Positions 29,500 to 40,155 of a DNA stretch of 64,000 nt are shown piece by piece. The notes below the pieces were generated by a model. The model saw nothing but the letters and a program-made list of their open reading frames with translations. It did not search any database and had not been told where the DNA came from. Positions within the stretch are counted from its first letter, which is position 1, and every line of letters begins with the position of its first letter. Origin of the DNA: Phytophthora colocasiae (taxonomy: Eukaryota > Oomycota > Peronosporomycetes > Peronosporales > Peronosporaceae); the NCBI GenBank assembly GCA_018806915.1, contig JAGKQI010000045.1:434001-498000 (forward strand), read 5' to 3'. The position numbers and the translations under genes were made by a program.

Positions 29500-29697
29500 C
29501 TACTTACAGGTGGGTCGGGCGCGTGTTTACCTGCAAAACAAACAACCGCGAGACATGATCAAGAATGTAAGCATCATACCATTCCTAGCAACAATGAAGA
29601 TTGTGTCCGCATCAACTCGGGTCGAGTCGTCGACCACCAAGGACCAGACATCCGTTTTAGTACGACATGGACGAAGTCACACGTACCAACCGCGAAG

Positions 29698-32100
29698 GTG
29701 CTTGGAAATTCAATCACTGATCGTGGTCCTCGCCGTTCTTCTACCTTAAATCAACTGGGAAAGTTCTTAACAACGAAAACGGACGTTCTAAGGGTCTCCC
29801 CCATGTTGAATGATTCTGTCGTCGAGGTTTCGACGACAGATAATGTTCAAACTACGGGCCATGCGGACTGCGAGCGTCCCAGTGTCGTTCTCGACAAATG
29901 TAACAATGATGTACGTAAGTGCAACACTAGGGCCTTCCTCCATCAGCGCCTACCGGGTTCGATGCCGGATCTGGCGTCTGATGCGAGCCATGCGGGTCGT
30001 TGCAGATCAGGTACAACACGTTATGACAGCGGTCAATTTGTCGGACTCAAGGATGTATGTAAGTGCAACACTAGGGCCTTCCTCCATCAGCGCCAACCGG
30101 GTTCGATGCCGGATATGGCGTCTGATGCGAGCCATGCGGGTCGTTGCAGATCAGGTACATCACGTTATGACAGCGGTAAATTTGTCGGACTCTCACGACA
30201 TTCGGCAAACAAGATCCAACAAGCTCTTGAAGAAGAGTTATTACTCGAGGAATGTCGGATATCAGCCTCACAGCGACAGCGAGGTTTCAAACGCGCCTTG
30301 GTAAAATCCGCATCAGCAGCTTACTCGATCGATGAACTCGCGTGCAAGTCGTTAACCGAAATCATCCGAACCAACAAAATGAGTGTAGCGGAAGCCACCG
30401 AATTTTGGCGTGGTGAGAGTTTACGGGACAGTCGACCAAACAAAGCCATTGATCCCGAGCGTCTGCAGCTAGTCCTCAAGGGATATCCGCACCTAGATCT
30501 GCTGGTGCAAATAGCAAAAACTGGAATTGATGTTGGATGGCGAGATGGTCCAGTCCCCAAGCGCCTGACGCCGAAGAATCATGGTTCATGTCGACGGTAT
30601 CTGCGTGCCCTTACGAAAAGCCTTCGTGATGGACAAGATTCGGGTCAGTATATGATCGTCAGCTCTGATCTTCTCGATGAGTGGCCAAACGTTGTGTGCA
30701 GCCCTCTCGGTGCAGTAGAAAAGAAGGACACGAGTCCGGAAGACGAAGTTCGTACCATTCACGACTTATCGTTTCCCAAGGGAAGCTCTGTTAATGATGC
30801 TTTCGTTGTCGATTCCGTACCGAAAGTACGATATGATTCGGTAGTCATATTTGCTCGTCGTATCGAGAACTTGGCGAAACTTGGGTACGTAGGCCGTATT
30901 CGCGTGTTAAAAGGTGACGTGAAGGGTGCTTTCCGACATTTAAGAACTCGGTCAAATCAAGTTTTTCGGATGGCGGCATACATACCAGAACTTGGTATTC
31001 TCATCATTGACATGGCAGCGCCATTTGGCTGGTCTGGCTCGCCACCATGCTACGCTTTGTTTGGACGTGCAATTTCGTGGTTGTTGGGGAACAACACACC
31101 AGCTTCAGTGTCCGAATCTCTCGATGAAGAACCATTTTTCGCTTACGAATGGGTTGACGACCATATCTTGGTCGAGCCAGATGTGGACAACAGATAAGAA
31201 CTAGCAGAAGCCACACTTCGACATGCTATGTTGGCCGTACTTGGACCTCGGTCTATCAATGAGGCAAAATTTTCACCCTGGTGTTCGGAGTTAGTGGCGT
31301 TGGGATTGAGCTGGAACACTGTTCGAAGGACAGTCTCAATACCACAGGATAAGATCAACAAGGCTCGAGCGCGTTGTCACAATGGCAAAACAGGGCACAG
31401 CCACAAAATCTGAGCTTTATAAGCTGTTGGGGTCACTTCGGCATGTGTCGAATTGTTTGCGTACGGCTAAGCCATTTTACCAGAGGCTACAGTCTCAATG
31501 TACGGCGGCACCAAGGTTTGGTAGAGTGGAGCTATCAGATGGAGCCAAGAGAGATCTCATTTGGTTCCAGCAAATTTTGAACCATGGTTGTCTTGCGGAA
31601 TTACCTCTCTCCATGTTTAAGGGACCTTCCATCTCCACAAGTCGAGTTGTACATGGACGCATCTAACTTGGGGCTAGCTGTGCTGGATCCAGCGTGTGAC
31701 TCATTTCTTCAAATTAAATTTAACGCAGAAGAAGCAGAACTCTTTGACCAGGTTTGCTCGGATGGTGCTGAATTTTCGATAAATGTTCGTGAACACTTGA
31801 GTATGGCTGTTGCTCTCTGGACATGGGGTGGAAAATGGCATCGGCAAGCTTTTAGTAGGGCCATCCACGTAAGATGCTGGACGGTTAACGTGTCTGCTGC
31901 ATCGTGGTGCAATAGACTACACTCACGCAATACCTTCAGTCAGGAGATTAATTGAGCTATTGGTCTGGCCGAAGCGTACTTCAACTTACGCGTGTCGGCG
32001 GAGCATCTACCGGGACTAACTAATCGGATGGCGGACGCAGCTTCACGAGCATGGACTGAACCAGAATTAACACGGTGGACTAACTTTTCTACATGTTGGA
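29698..32100 (+). pseudogene. DIRS element reverse transcriptase and RNase H, interrupted
   Basis: Reverse transcriptase with VVCSPLGAVEKKD, VRTIHDLSFPKGSSVND, GDVKGAFRHLRT, APFGWSGSPPCYALFGRAI and the catalytic block EWVDDHILVEP. A TAA at 31195-31197 stops the frame just after the catalytic motif. The sequence continues in frame to about 31380, shifts to another frame (WFQQILNHG), shifts again near 31630 (VELYMDASNLGLAV, the first RNase H Asp), meets a TGA at 31953-31955, and ends with LPGLTNRMADAASRA near 32060. The first 160 codons include a 48-residue in-frame tandem duplication. The copy is dead. Confidence 0.75.
29911..30190 (+). repeat. 144-base tandem duplication inside the DIRS reverse transcriptase ORF
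   Basis: Two adjacent copies with a 144-base period (first 29911-30054, second from 30055), differing by only a few bases. Each encodes a 48-residue unit containing CNTRAFLHQR and ASHAGRCRSGT. As 144 is divisible by three, the frame is kept. Confidence 0.9.
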
Positions 32101-32236
32101 CACAGACACAAGTGCCGTCGGCTTGCAGAAAACTCTACACCAACTTTTCGAGTCACTTTAGTCCAATTCACTGGCCACTTCGTCGTCCAAACAATACGCG
32201 AGCACGTGGGCACAGTGGTCGAAGTGGTGCGAATGG

Positions 32237-33178
32237 TTGCGATTCTTTACGTGGTTGCCGGAAGAGCCGAAAAGTCATTCCTACCAACTTGCTCTCTTTG
32301 CTACCTACTGCTGGCGATACGGGTGGGGAAACACTAGAAGCGGAAATTCTGCCTCAACCGTGCTCTCGAAAATTAGCCATATCTCGTGGCATCATCGGCG
32401 ATTGCTCGGTTACGGAGTCGGTCTTTTACCAGGACACCAGCTTGCAATCACCGGAATGCAGCGTTCCGGCTCACCAAGCAACCCAAAGTCCCCAATTACA
32501 CCGGAAATTCTCAAATCACTACACAACTATCTCAACTTCAAAGATACCCAACACCGAGTCATCTGGGGGGCTACGGTACTGGGTTTCTTCTTTCTTCTAA
32601 GGAGATCTGAATACTTAGCACAGGGCTCAACCGTGCAAAGTACGCGATTCGCAGATCAGATGTGAAATTTATCGATCACAGTGGACGCCACGCTGTGCTA
32701 TTTCAGAATGTTGCCGCGGTAGTGATACAATTCCGTGGAAGTAAGTCAGACCAATTTGGTGTTGGAGCTAGTCGAACAATGGCGAGGTCCGGCTGTAGCT
32801 GGTGCTGCCCTGTGTTAGCAGCTTGGTTCCTGACAAGCCACCACAAGTCTCTCGGGTCCGGGCCTAATACCTTACTGTGCAAGGTCGCTGCAAGCTGCAA
32901 TCTGCAAGTTCGAGACTTAGTCAATGCGATTAAGCAGGCGGCTAAATTGGCAGGTCACGATCCGGCAAATTACAGTTCGCACTCTCTTCGGAGCGGCGGT
33001 GCGTCAGCACTTTTCAACACTGGATTCGATAGTTTAGCAGTAAGCTGTTTGGGCGATGGCGATCCGATGCAGTGGAGCGTTACACACGCATTAGCGGTGA
33101 ATTGACTACCAGGATGGCACCAGCAATGATTCCGAAGTATACTATGCAGCCAAGGCAATGGGCATCCCCCACGCCACA
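32237..33178 (+). pseudogene. DIRS element tyrosine recombinase
   Basis: Integrates circular cDNA by site-specific strand exchange. Frames 32237-32665 (LLRRSEYLAQGS, carrying the first catalytic Arg region) and 32662-33105 (SSHSLRSGGASAL, the His-x-x-Arg box) cover the catalytic domain. The expected Tyr-containing block RSDAVERYTRIS is present at about 33063-33098 but in a different frame from the His/Arg box. A one-base loss near 33040 therefore separates the nucleophile from the rest. The Tyr frame remains open to a stop near 33200. Confidence 0.75.
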
Positions 33179-33235
33179 CCCTGGTCGTGGTGGGGCTACA
33201 ATGTAAACTTCTTCATTGTGCCAGTTACAGCACGC

Positions 33236-34387
33236 CCCCACACCGAAAAGCGACAAGGACTGAAAATAACGCCAACAGCAGAGAGGTCCCTATTCTCACG
33301 AAGTATGATTTGTTCACATTTCGTTATCGTCCACTGCAACAATTTCACCTTCACAACTCGAAAAAGTATTTCAATTAGTGCCATGGTGATAACTCCTTTG
33401 GCTGCTGTCTGGATGTTGCTACTTCCAGTCAGAATGATTCTGGTCTGAGTATCAATTAGGACGGAAGGAACTCCCACCAGAACGCACATGATTCGAATAC
33501 TCCGAGTACGTTTTTTCACGATGTACAACTTTGAGAGTTCTTGGATACCCAATTTATACGTAATTCCTCCAAAGAAAAATAGTCCAAGAGATGTAGGACC
33601 TCTTTCAACTATTCGCTGTCGACTGAGAACGTGAACAAAAGCAGTAGCCAAAATTGGAGGAGCTGAAGAAGGAAGCTGCTTGACCAAAATACAGGAGTAG
33701 GATGCCGTGTAGGAGCTGAAGGTTCCGATTGAGGAGTGACTACTCTGGTTCCATTGGAAATACGATTCCTTGATATTTTTCTCTTGTTCTGAAGTTTATC
33801 ATGGCCTTGACAAGTTTCCTCGTAGTAAATTCTGTTCATTTCTCGTTATCAGCGTAGCTCTCGATCTTGAAGTTATATGTTGCAGGCTCCAGTTGAGCAA
33901 GATAAGCCACGAGATAGCCAAAACCAAATACACCGATGATAGCCGCGACGAAATAGATAATTGTAGCTCTTGCAAGTCGTATAAAATAAAACCACAATGA
34001 TGGTGGCTGGTCAGGTGCGTTTAGAAATCGGAGTGAGAGCATGAACGGCGTATATGAAGCGAAAACAACTGTACAGAAGGCAATTCCAGCCCATACCGAA
34101 TTTGCAACAATCAATTCGTCTTGAGACTGGAGATGGGACGACTTCCCAGAGAAAATATCACCAAAAGAGTAGCAGCCATGCACACGCGATGCTTCCGGTA
34201 GCATTCCCGACCACAATCAGTTGAATCGTCAGAGCTTTAGAGAAATTTGTGCGTATTCTGGACCGGATTCTTTGCCATGGTTGATATCTGGAAACAGGTT
34301 GCTGCACATAGTTCTTTCTTGGGTATTGTATCCCACTGAATCTGGATGAGAAACCTTGTCTTCGCCAGCTACAGCCACCCGTGGTAT
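33236..34387 (-). pseudogene. MTP7: broken membrane protein paralog
   Basis: Close relative of MTP4 and MTP5. The 5' end reads PRVAVAGED at 34387, but the start codon position is ATA rather than ATG. Frame changes occur near 34220, 33838 and 33690. Blocks seen: NQLHSLQSQDELIVANSVWAG-like region, RLARATIIYF, CQGHDKL, HVLSRQRIVE, PSVLIDTQTRIIL. The last third of the protein (AEYIAIGC block onward) is absent; the sequence ends at the DIRS-type element. Confidence 0.75.
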
Positions 34388-34599
34388 GATGTGATCAACC
34401 TTGAATGCGACACTGAAGTACTGGACAAATTAGTGTTTACCAGAATAACAACATGTACAGATTACGACGAGGGTCGGCACTGACCGCCCGATGGAAATGT
34501 ATTCCGCGTATTAATACATGTCCGCATTGGTCTCATCAGTGTGTAAAGCTTTCATTCACATCTTGAAATCATTAGACCTAGTCGTTATGGGAGGTCGAG

Positions 34600-34860
34600 A
34601 AGAGTATAACGTTTGGTACTTGATGTTCATTTGTTCATTTGTACGAGGTTGACGAGCCATACAATCAGTGCATCGTCGCCTGCAGCCATACCGAACGTCC
34701 ACTTTGTTGCAACGTTGCTCCTGTTCGTCCCCAGTAAAATAATTACCATCTGCGCGTCAATCAATCTTAAGGAAGACCAACAAGCAGACACATTATCCGA
34801 ACACTACTTCACTTGAAGACATAAAGTTTTGCCAGTTCTTGAAACTCTTGTACGGTACGT
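34600..34860 (-). pseudogene. MTP8: short fragment
   Basis: Contains QELAKLYVFK, RIMCLLVGLP and LIDAQMVIILLGTN, matching MTP4 residues about 300-340, with stops and frame changes. It is cut off on the right by the left LTR of Gypsy-2 at 34875. The stretch 34388-34599 between this and MTP7 has no recognisable content. Confidence 0.6.
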
Positions 34861-34874
34861 TTCCCTGAAGGTGT

Positions 34875-35303
34875 TGTCCCGTGCCCGGGAATATGACGTT
34901 CGAACCTGCGTGTACGGCTGTGCCCCATGCCTCGGGGCCTTGTCATTCGTCACACTCGTCGTGTTGTGACCACTTGGCGTAGTGTTCCGTCCGAGGTCCA
35001 CTCCGGGGTACGTCCCCGTTTACTACCGTTTGTGCCGTCTATCTACATCCTCCCGCGAGTGTCGTGCGGAGGGAGGACACTCTCAAGGACTCCCGCTCTA
35101 GTGTTTCGACGGGGAGTCACCCTTACAAGTGTGCATTGGAGCAGTGAGTTCCCGGCATAACTAGTCAGTCGTGATTTTACCTGCTAAGAAGAAGAACAAC
35201 AACAAGACACTTACATTTGTTTCAGTTAAGTCTTCTGCCTCCCTGCCCGGACCTGCACTCACATAACAGCCCGCTAGTACCCGATCCTTATCAGGTCGCG
35301 ACA
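34875..35303 (+). repeat. Gypsy-2 5' LTR
   Basis: 429 bases, TGTCCCGTGCCC...AGGTCGCGACA. It is followed two bases later by TGGTGGAGAAGCAGGG (35306 on), which begins with TGG as a tRNA 3'-end primer site should; I cannot name the tRNA. Confidence 0.92.
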
Positions 35304-35649
35304 AGTGGTGGAGAAGCAGGGTACTTGCCTGCTGGAGAAGGGTCCTCGGAGTGAGCACTAAAAGAAGACTACACCTACAAGATCTGCTACCGGAGAGAGA
35401 ACTGCTCTCGCTCACTTAAGTGTGAAGAGTCTCTACACTGCTAGTTCGACAGGGGTCAACTAGGGAGGTGTCCTACTACTTCGCTAAAGGACGGGATCCG
35501 ACCCGTTCCGGAGACGCAAATCAAGTCGGTGAAGTCCTTCGGAAGTGAACTTCGAGTGAACACCTTGGCTAAGAAGCGAAGTACTTCTGACTTAGGCTAG
35601 ACCACTTGCTAGCCCCGTAACTACTCACGGCGGATTTACCTTACATGGA
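35304..35649 (+). other. Gypsy-2 leader between 5' LTR and gag
   Basis: Contains the candidate primer-binding site and an untranslated leader. No domain-bearing frame is seen. It is rich in AGTGAC/GTGACT-like words, as is the rest of the element. Confidence 0.5.
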
Positions 35650-37667
35650 GTGACTCCTAGTACTGGACTCGCGGCAACGACTTCAGTGCCCCAGAGTGAG
35701 GCTCAATTCCAAACGTCGACTTCCATGACTAGTCAGTCTGCTACGAAGTCGATGACTTCTGGTGTTCTAATCCCCCCTACTCCATCTGCAGCTCAGTCGG
35801 AAGTAGCGACTATGGGAGTAGTCGATGCCACCAAACACTACTTGTACCCACCCCAACTGATGACTCAACCTGGTTACGCTCCTAGTGCTGTGACTGGCGT
35901 GAATGCAGCTACCAGTTCTACGGGGACCAATCCGACTGGATGGAGTAGTCAACTCCCAGGACAACCCCCTACTGCTCCTGTGATGACTCCTGCTACTAGT
36001 ATACCTCAGTCTACTCGCTCGGCGATCCCGAGTTACCAGAATGTGACTCTTGGCGCGACCCCTGGTAACCCGAGCACCGGACTGAACAATTGTTTATTCA
36101 GCCAGTCGGATGGTCGGCAGCGGCCGGGTTCTCCTACGGCACTCCAGCTCCTATCTCTTATGCAGCTGCCTCCGCTCCGCCTCAAGTGACTCATGCCCCT
36201 GCGACTCAAGTACCCCCTGGCGGCGCACTTATGACTCCTATGAGTGTGGCTCCGCCGTTGACTTCGGTACCGGCGATGACGACTCCTGCCACTACTAGTC
36301 ACCAACAAGCGACTACTGGGCAGGGTGCGTACTGGGGCCAACAGCAACCACTTGGGAATTCGGCTCCTGTGACTAGTCTACCTCCTCCGGTGACTGCTCC
36401 GAATATGGTGACTGCTGGACACCTCGCTACGGGCAGGAGTAGTCAACTATACACTCCAGTTCCCGGTCAACTTCTCGGTCAGTACACTCCGAACTACCAA
36501 CAGTCTGCGAACCAAGTGACTCGGCCTCCACTGGGTATGCCGTCCAACATCACGAATGCGGTCCGGATGATTCAACCATTTTACTCTGATGGTGCCTCGG
36601 CAGACAAAGCTCGATCCTTCTGGAGTGCGTTCGAGAGAGCTACTGAAGGACTTGACGACTCCTTACGGTTGAGTGCCTTCAGGGAGTGTCTTAAGGGCAA
36701 AACTGGTGAAGAATGGTGGACTTACTCCCAGATTAACGACTTCAACACTCTGAGGACTCGCTTCCACAACCGGTTCGTGTGCCAGACTCCTCTGCAGATG
36801 ATTGAGCGACTGAAGGTGACTAAACGGTCCAGAGGTATGTCGGCCGAAGTGTGGGGTGACTTGATTTCAAGCCTCTGTGACGCCGCTCAGTACTTCGACC
36901 CCGAGATGAGATACCAGTATTTCCTGTCAGGACTCCGTAACAAGCAGTGGCGGAACACACTAGACACTTCTTTGGTAAACTCAATACCTCAAGCCGTAGC
37001 AGTGCTCCTGTACAAGAACCAGCACCTACCAGTGGAAGACGACGCTGACTTCGAGGACGAGCCTCCTAAGTCAACGGCGAATGATGACTTGATGAAGCAA
37101 ATGCTGGCTGTGATGCAACAGACTCAGAGTCTCTTAGCGCAACAGCAAGTACAGGCTGCCGCTCCGGCAACTAACCAAGGAGGAACTACTGCGGCTGCTA
37201 TTCAGTACCAAACGATGCCTGCTACTAGTCAAGGAGTGTATGCGATCCAGCCAACTACTTCCCTACCGGTGACTCCGACTCGAGGTGTTCGACAGGGACC
37301 TGACTTATACACTCAGGAAGGACTCACCGTGTGTGGAAGGTGCCACACGTTTGGGTGTAGTCAGATTAACTGCCGACGGAACAACTCGACTTGCTCGAAC
37401 TGCCAAGGAACTGGTCACGTCTACGTCGAGTGCGAGTTACCTCAGGGTACCAACGTCAACAGCAGTCAACGGGCCAGCGCCAGCAGCAAACAACAGTCGC
37501 CGAACACGAGCTCCAACTCTCGCTCTAACTACCAAACCAGTCGAGGCCCTAGGGCCTGCTTCCTGTGCGGAGGTGCGGACCACGTGGTGGCCAACTGCCC
37601 GTCGAGGGAGGCGCTGAACCAGCTAGTCCAGAAGGCTGGGGCGGCTTCTGGCTCGGGTCAACACTGA
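35650..37667 (+). pseudogene. Gypsy-2 gag
   Basis: Two overlapping frames (35650-36189 and 36090-37667) together form Gag: a long Pro/Thr/Ser/Gln-rich N-terminal region, then a capsid-like segment (FWSAFERATEGLDDSLRLSA, EEWWTYSQINDFNTLRTRF) and a C-terminal nucleocapsid. The nucleocapsid has two canonical CX2CX4HX4C zinc knuckles, CSNCQGTGHVYVEC and CFLCGGADHVVANC. The change of frame near 36090-36180 is an indel in the repetitive N-terminal part. Confidence 0.82.
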
Positions 37668-37724
37668 AGGGGGCTGGAGGAAGGGAAGGGTGAAGTCACT
37701 CCTTCCTCCTGCCAGCTAAGTGAC

Positions 37725-38153
37725 TTGAGTGGAGTCACTTCCAAGTCCACTACTACTTGTTATGGAAATGGAGTGAGTTCAACTGAGACAGTAAAGAGAA
37801 CAACGACTGAAAATGGAGTGAACATGATTGAGACTGATAAAATTGAGAGTGAGGATGTTGAAGCGAGTTGTCTGACTACGGCATACGTCGGGGACTCACT
37901 GAAGGACCCTCATGCCGGAGGGTATGAAGATGAGGTTCGGGTGAAGTCGAACCCGGTAAACTACTGGACAGCGCCCCGCGCAAAGAGTGGAGTTGTCCAC
38001 TGCGAGTGGGTGACTAGTGGAACAAGTGTGAAAGAAGAAACTACTTCCCTCGGTGACTTGGGAGTCACTGAGTCGCAGCCGAAGGTGATGATGAAAGTGA
38101 AAGTGACTGTCCTGAGTTCGATGAGAGCATTTTCGACCCCGATACGAGCGTGA
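37725..38153 (+). CDS. Gypsy-2 linker ORF between gag and protease
   Basis: 142 codons, Ser/Thr/Glu-rich, overlapping the next frame by a few bases. No domain recognised. It is probably the N-terminal part of the protease-bearing polyprotein displaced by an indel near 38150. Confidence 0.45.
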   Translation: MSGVTSKSTTTCYGNGVSSTETVKRTTTENGVNMIETDKIESEDVEASCLTTAYVGDSLKDPHAGGYEDEVRVKSNPVNYWTAPRAKSGVVHCEWVTSGTSVKEETTSLGDLGVTESQPKVMMKVKVTVLSSMRAFSTPIRA

Positions 38154-40129
38154 ATAGAGATGAACCTGCGGAGAACCGTGAAGGGCTACTTGACGAGATG
38201 AGTGTGGAGACTGATTGCCAACTGCGAAATAACGAGGCCTATGCTAGTGAAGGTACTCCAGGAATAATTGCTGACAAGACCAGCAAAGTAGCGAACGAGA
38301 CTGCAAGTGTGCCGTCTACCACCGATGCTGATGGTGGGGGTGAGGCGAACACTTCCGAAGTCGCTCCGGGACTAACTACTGGTGAACAGGTGACGGACCC
38401 AACTGAAGAAGAAGTCACGCAGACTGAGGTCGAGGCTGCGAATGTGACTCGGGAGGCTCAAAGTGTAGTTGAGCTGAGTGAAACCGTGAGCGAGCCGTCT
38501 GCCACCGATGCGAGGGGTGGGAGTGAGGCGAACGCTAGGAGTAACGCCGCGGAGGCGACTGCCGAACCTACAGGCGTGTTTTCCGAACGAGAACTGGACG
38601 AACTAACCGAAGGGGTAAACAAGGGAGTGCTAGAAGAAAAAGAAGAATACGATAAAGAGCTCGAGGAGCGACTCTTTCCGTTGGACGAAGTAGAACTCAA
38701 GAGGAGGGTGGAAAGGAATGTGTCTCAGTCGCAGAAGATGACTCTAACCGACTTAAGCACCGTATTAGGGATCCCTGAAGAAGTCATAAGCCGGACAAGG
38801 GAGTCGTCACCTGGAGTGCTAGCTACACCCGAATACTGGACTGACTGGTATCGAAAGACGCAGGCGGCTACTAATGCGGCTAAGCGAGCTAACCGCGACT
38901 TTAGCGACTTGAGGAAGTCGGAGGAAAACGACTACTTCCACGACCATGAGGGAGTCGCTGATTCGGACGGACGAGATGTGGGAGGTGGGGAGACCAGAGT
39001 TACTTCGGACTACAACCAAGCAGAAGTAAGTGACGACGCGCCCACCGACTCCAGTGTCGAGGAGACTGTGATCGCAAATGTGGCTATCGACTTGTCTGAA
39101 AACCACTGTAGTGCGGTCAATGCAGTGACTGTGTCCTCCCGACGAAGAAAACGCCTGGATCCTCTGGATCCTAAATGGAATGCTCTAGTCCGAAGAATGG
39201 TGTACTACTTAGTCAAGGAGGAAGAAAAGGTTAACCCCGTGTGTGTCGACTGTGGGTCGCCGCTCCTGAGTGACTTAGTTCTCCCGGAAGTCGATTGGGG
39301 AGATAATGATCTTGAGGAACGAGCTCTGGCGAAAGTAGCGCAGTTCTATCGAGCGATGAGTAGCTCCGTGATGAAACGCATCGTGAGTGTGATAATGGAG
39401 AAGTACTTGAGTGAAGGTCCACTCATCCGAGCTAAGTTGAAAGAGCGAGAAGACCGGTGTAGTGACTGCCTAAAGGCAGCTCTCCCGTCGCGAAAAACGC
39501 GGAGCCCGAAGCAAGTGCGCTTCGACTACTCCTCCTTGACTGGTCAGAAGATCGAAGAACTGGGGACTCGGTGTTCGCGTGAAGACTCGAACAGCGTGTA
39601 TGAGTACGCGTACGTAGTGTCTGATCCTGTGCGAGTCTCTACTGAGGGAAAAAACCGTGACTCTCGAAAGGCTGGACTAGTCGAACGGGATGTGTTCGAA
39701 GAAAGTGAAGTCGCTGGTATAGTGCACGAAGGCAAGCGGGTGATTGGCTCAGTAGGTGGGGTGGAAGCTACTTCTCCAGGATATGTCGACTGTGTCCCTG
39801 TGGACATGCTCATCGACTCTGGTGCCGTTGTGAGCTTGATCGACCGTAAAGTACTTCGACGGATAGGACGAGGCAGTGACTCTCTGCGACCGTACTATGG
39901 GAACTTGAACGGAGTGTCGGGTCACCAACTTAAGATACGAGGTGTTGCCGACCTTCCTCTCAGACTTGGGTCGTTGGAGATTGTTCGACCTTTTGTGGTT
40001 GTCGACCACATGCATGTGGATGTGATACTTGGAACCGACTCACTTCGACAGTTCCGAGCTGTTGTCGACTTGGATACTAACTCAGTGACTCTGAAGGACA
40101 CGGGTGAAGTGTTCTCACTGGGTACCTGA
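38150..40129 (+). CDS. Gypsy-2 aspartic protease with long acidic N-terminal region
   Basis: 659 codons. The first about 400 residues are acidic and low in complexity. A Cys pair (CVDCGSP) and CSDCLKA around the middle could bind zinc. The C-terminal 150 residues are a retropepsin: MLIDSGAVVSLIDRKVL (catalytic Asp) and VDVILGTDSLRQF. Such a long N-terminal extension is unusual for gypsy pol. Confidence 0.75.
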   Translation: MNRDEPAENREGLLDEMSVETDCQLRNNEAYASEGTPGIIADKTSKVANETASVPSTTDADGGGEANTSEVAPGLTTGEQVTDPTEEEVTQTEVEAANVTREAQSVVELSETVSEPSATDARGGSEANARSNAAEATAEPTGVFSERELDELTEGVNKGVLEEKEEYDKELEERLFPLDEVELKRRVERNVSQSQKMTLTDLSTVLGIPEEVISRTRESSPGVLATPEYWTDWYRKTQAATNAAKRANRDFSDLRKSEENDYFHDHEGVADSDGRDVGGGETRVTSDYNQAEVSDDAPTDSSVEETVIANVAIDLSENHCSAVNAVTVSSRRRKRLDPLDPKWNALVRRMVYYLVKEEEKVNPVCVDCGSPLLSDLVLPEVDWGDNDLEERALAKVAQFYRAMSSSVMKRIVSVIMEKYLSEGPLIRAKLKEREDRCSDCLKAALPSRKTRSPKQVRFDYSSLTGQKIEELGTRCSREDSNSVYEYAYVVSDPVRVSTEGKNRDSRKAGLVERDVFEESEVAGIVHEGKRVIGSVGGVEATSPGYVDCVPVDMLIDSGAVVSLIDRKVLRRIGRGSDSLRPYYGNLNGVSGHQLKIRGVADLPLRLGSLEIVRPFVVVDHMHVDVILGTDSLRQFRAVVDLDTNSVTLKDTGEVFSLGT

Positions 40130-40155
40130 GAGTCGAAGAAGTACACTCTGCCCGA

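Larger units (their letters stand above)
27286..33235 (+). mobile_element. DIRS-type tyrosine-recombinase retrotransposon, degenerate
   Basis: About 5.9 kb between CRN pseudogene and MTP7 sequence. It has gag-like frames (27450-29499), a reverse transcriptase/RNase H region of the DIRS type (29698-31955 and on to about 32100) and a C-terminal tyrosine recombinase (32237-33178) instead of an integrase. No LTR pair is visible. I could not find the terminal or split repeats typical of DIRS/Ngaro elements, so both borders are approximate and taken from where flanking homology stops. Confidence 0.75.

Noticed and set aside
34613..34816. Plus-strand small frame
   Set aside because: Its complement contains the MTP8 fragment (LVGLP, ILLGTN); the plus strand is the shadow.
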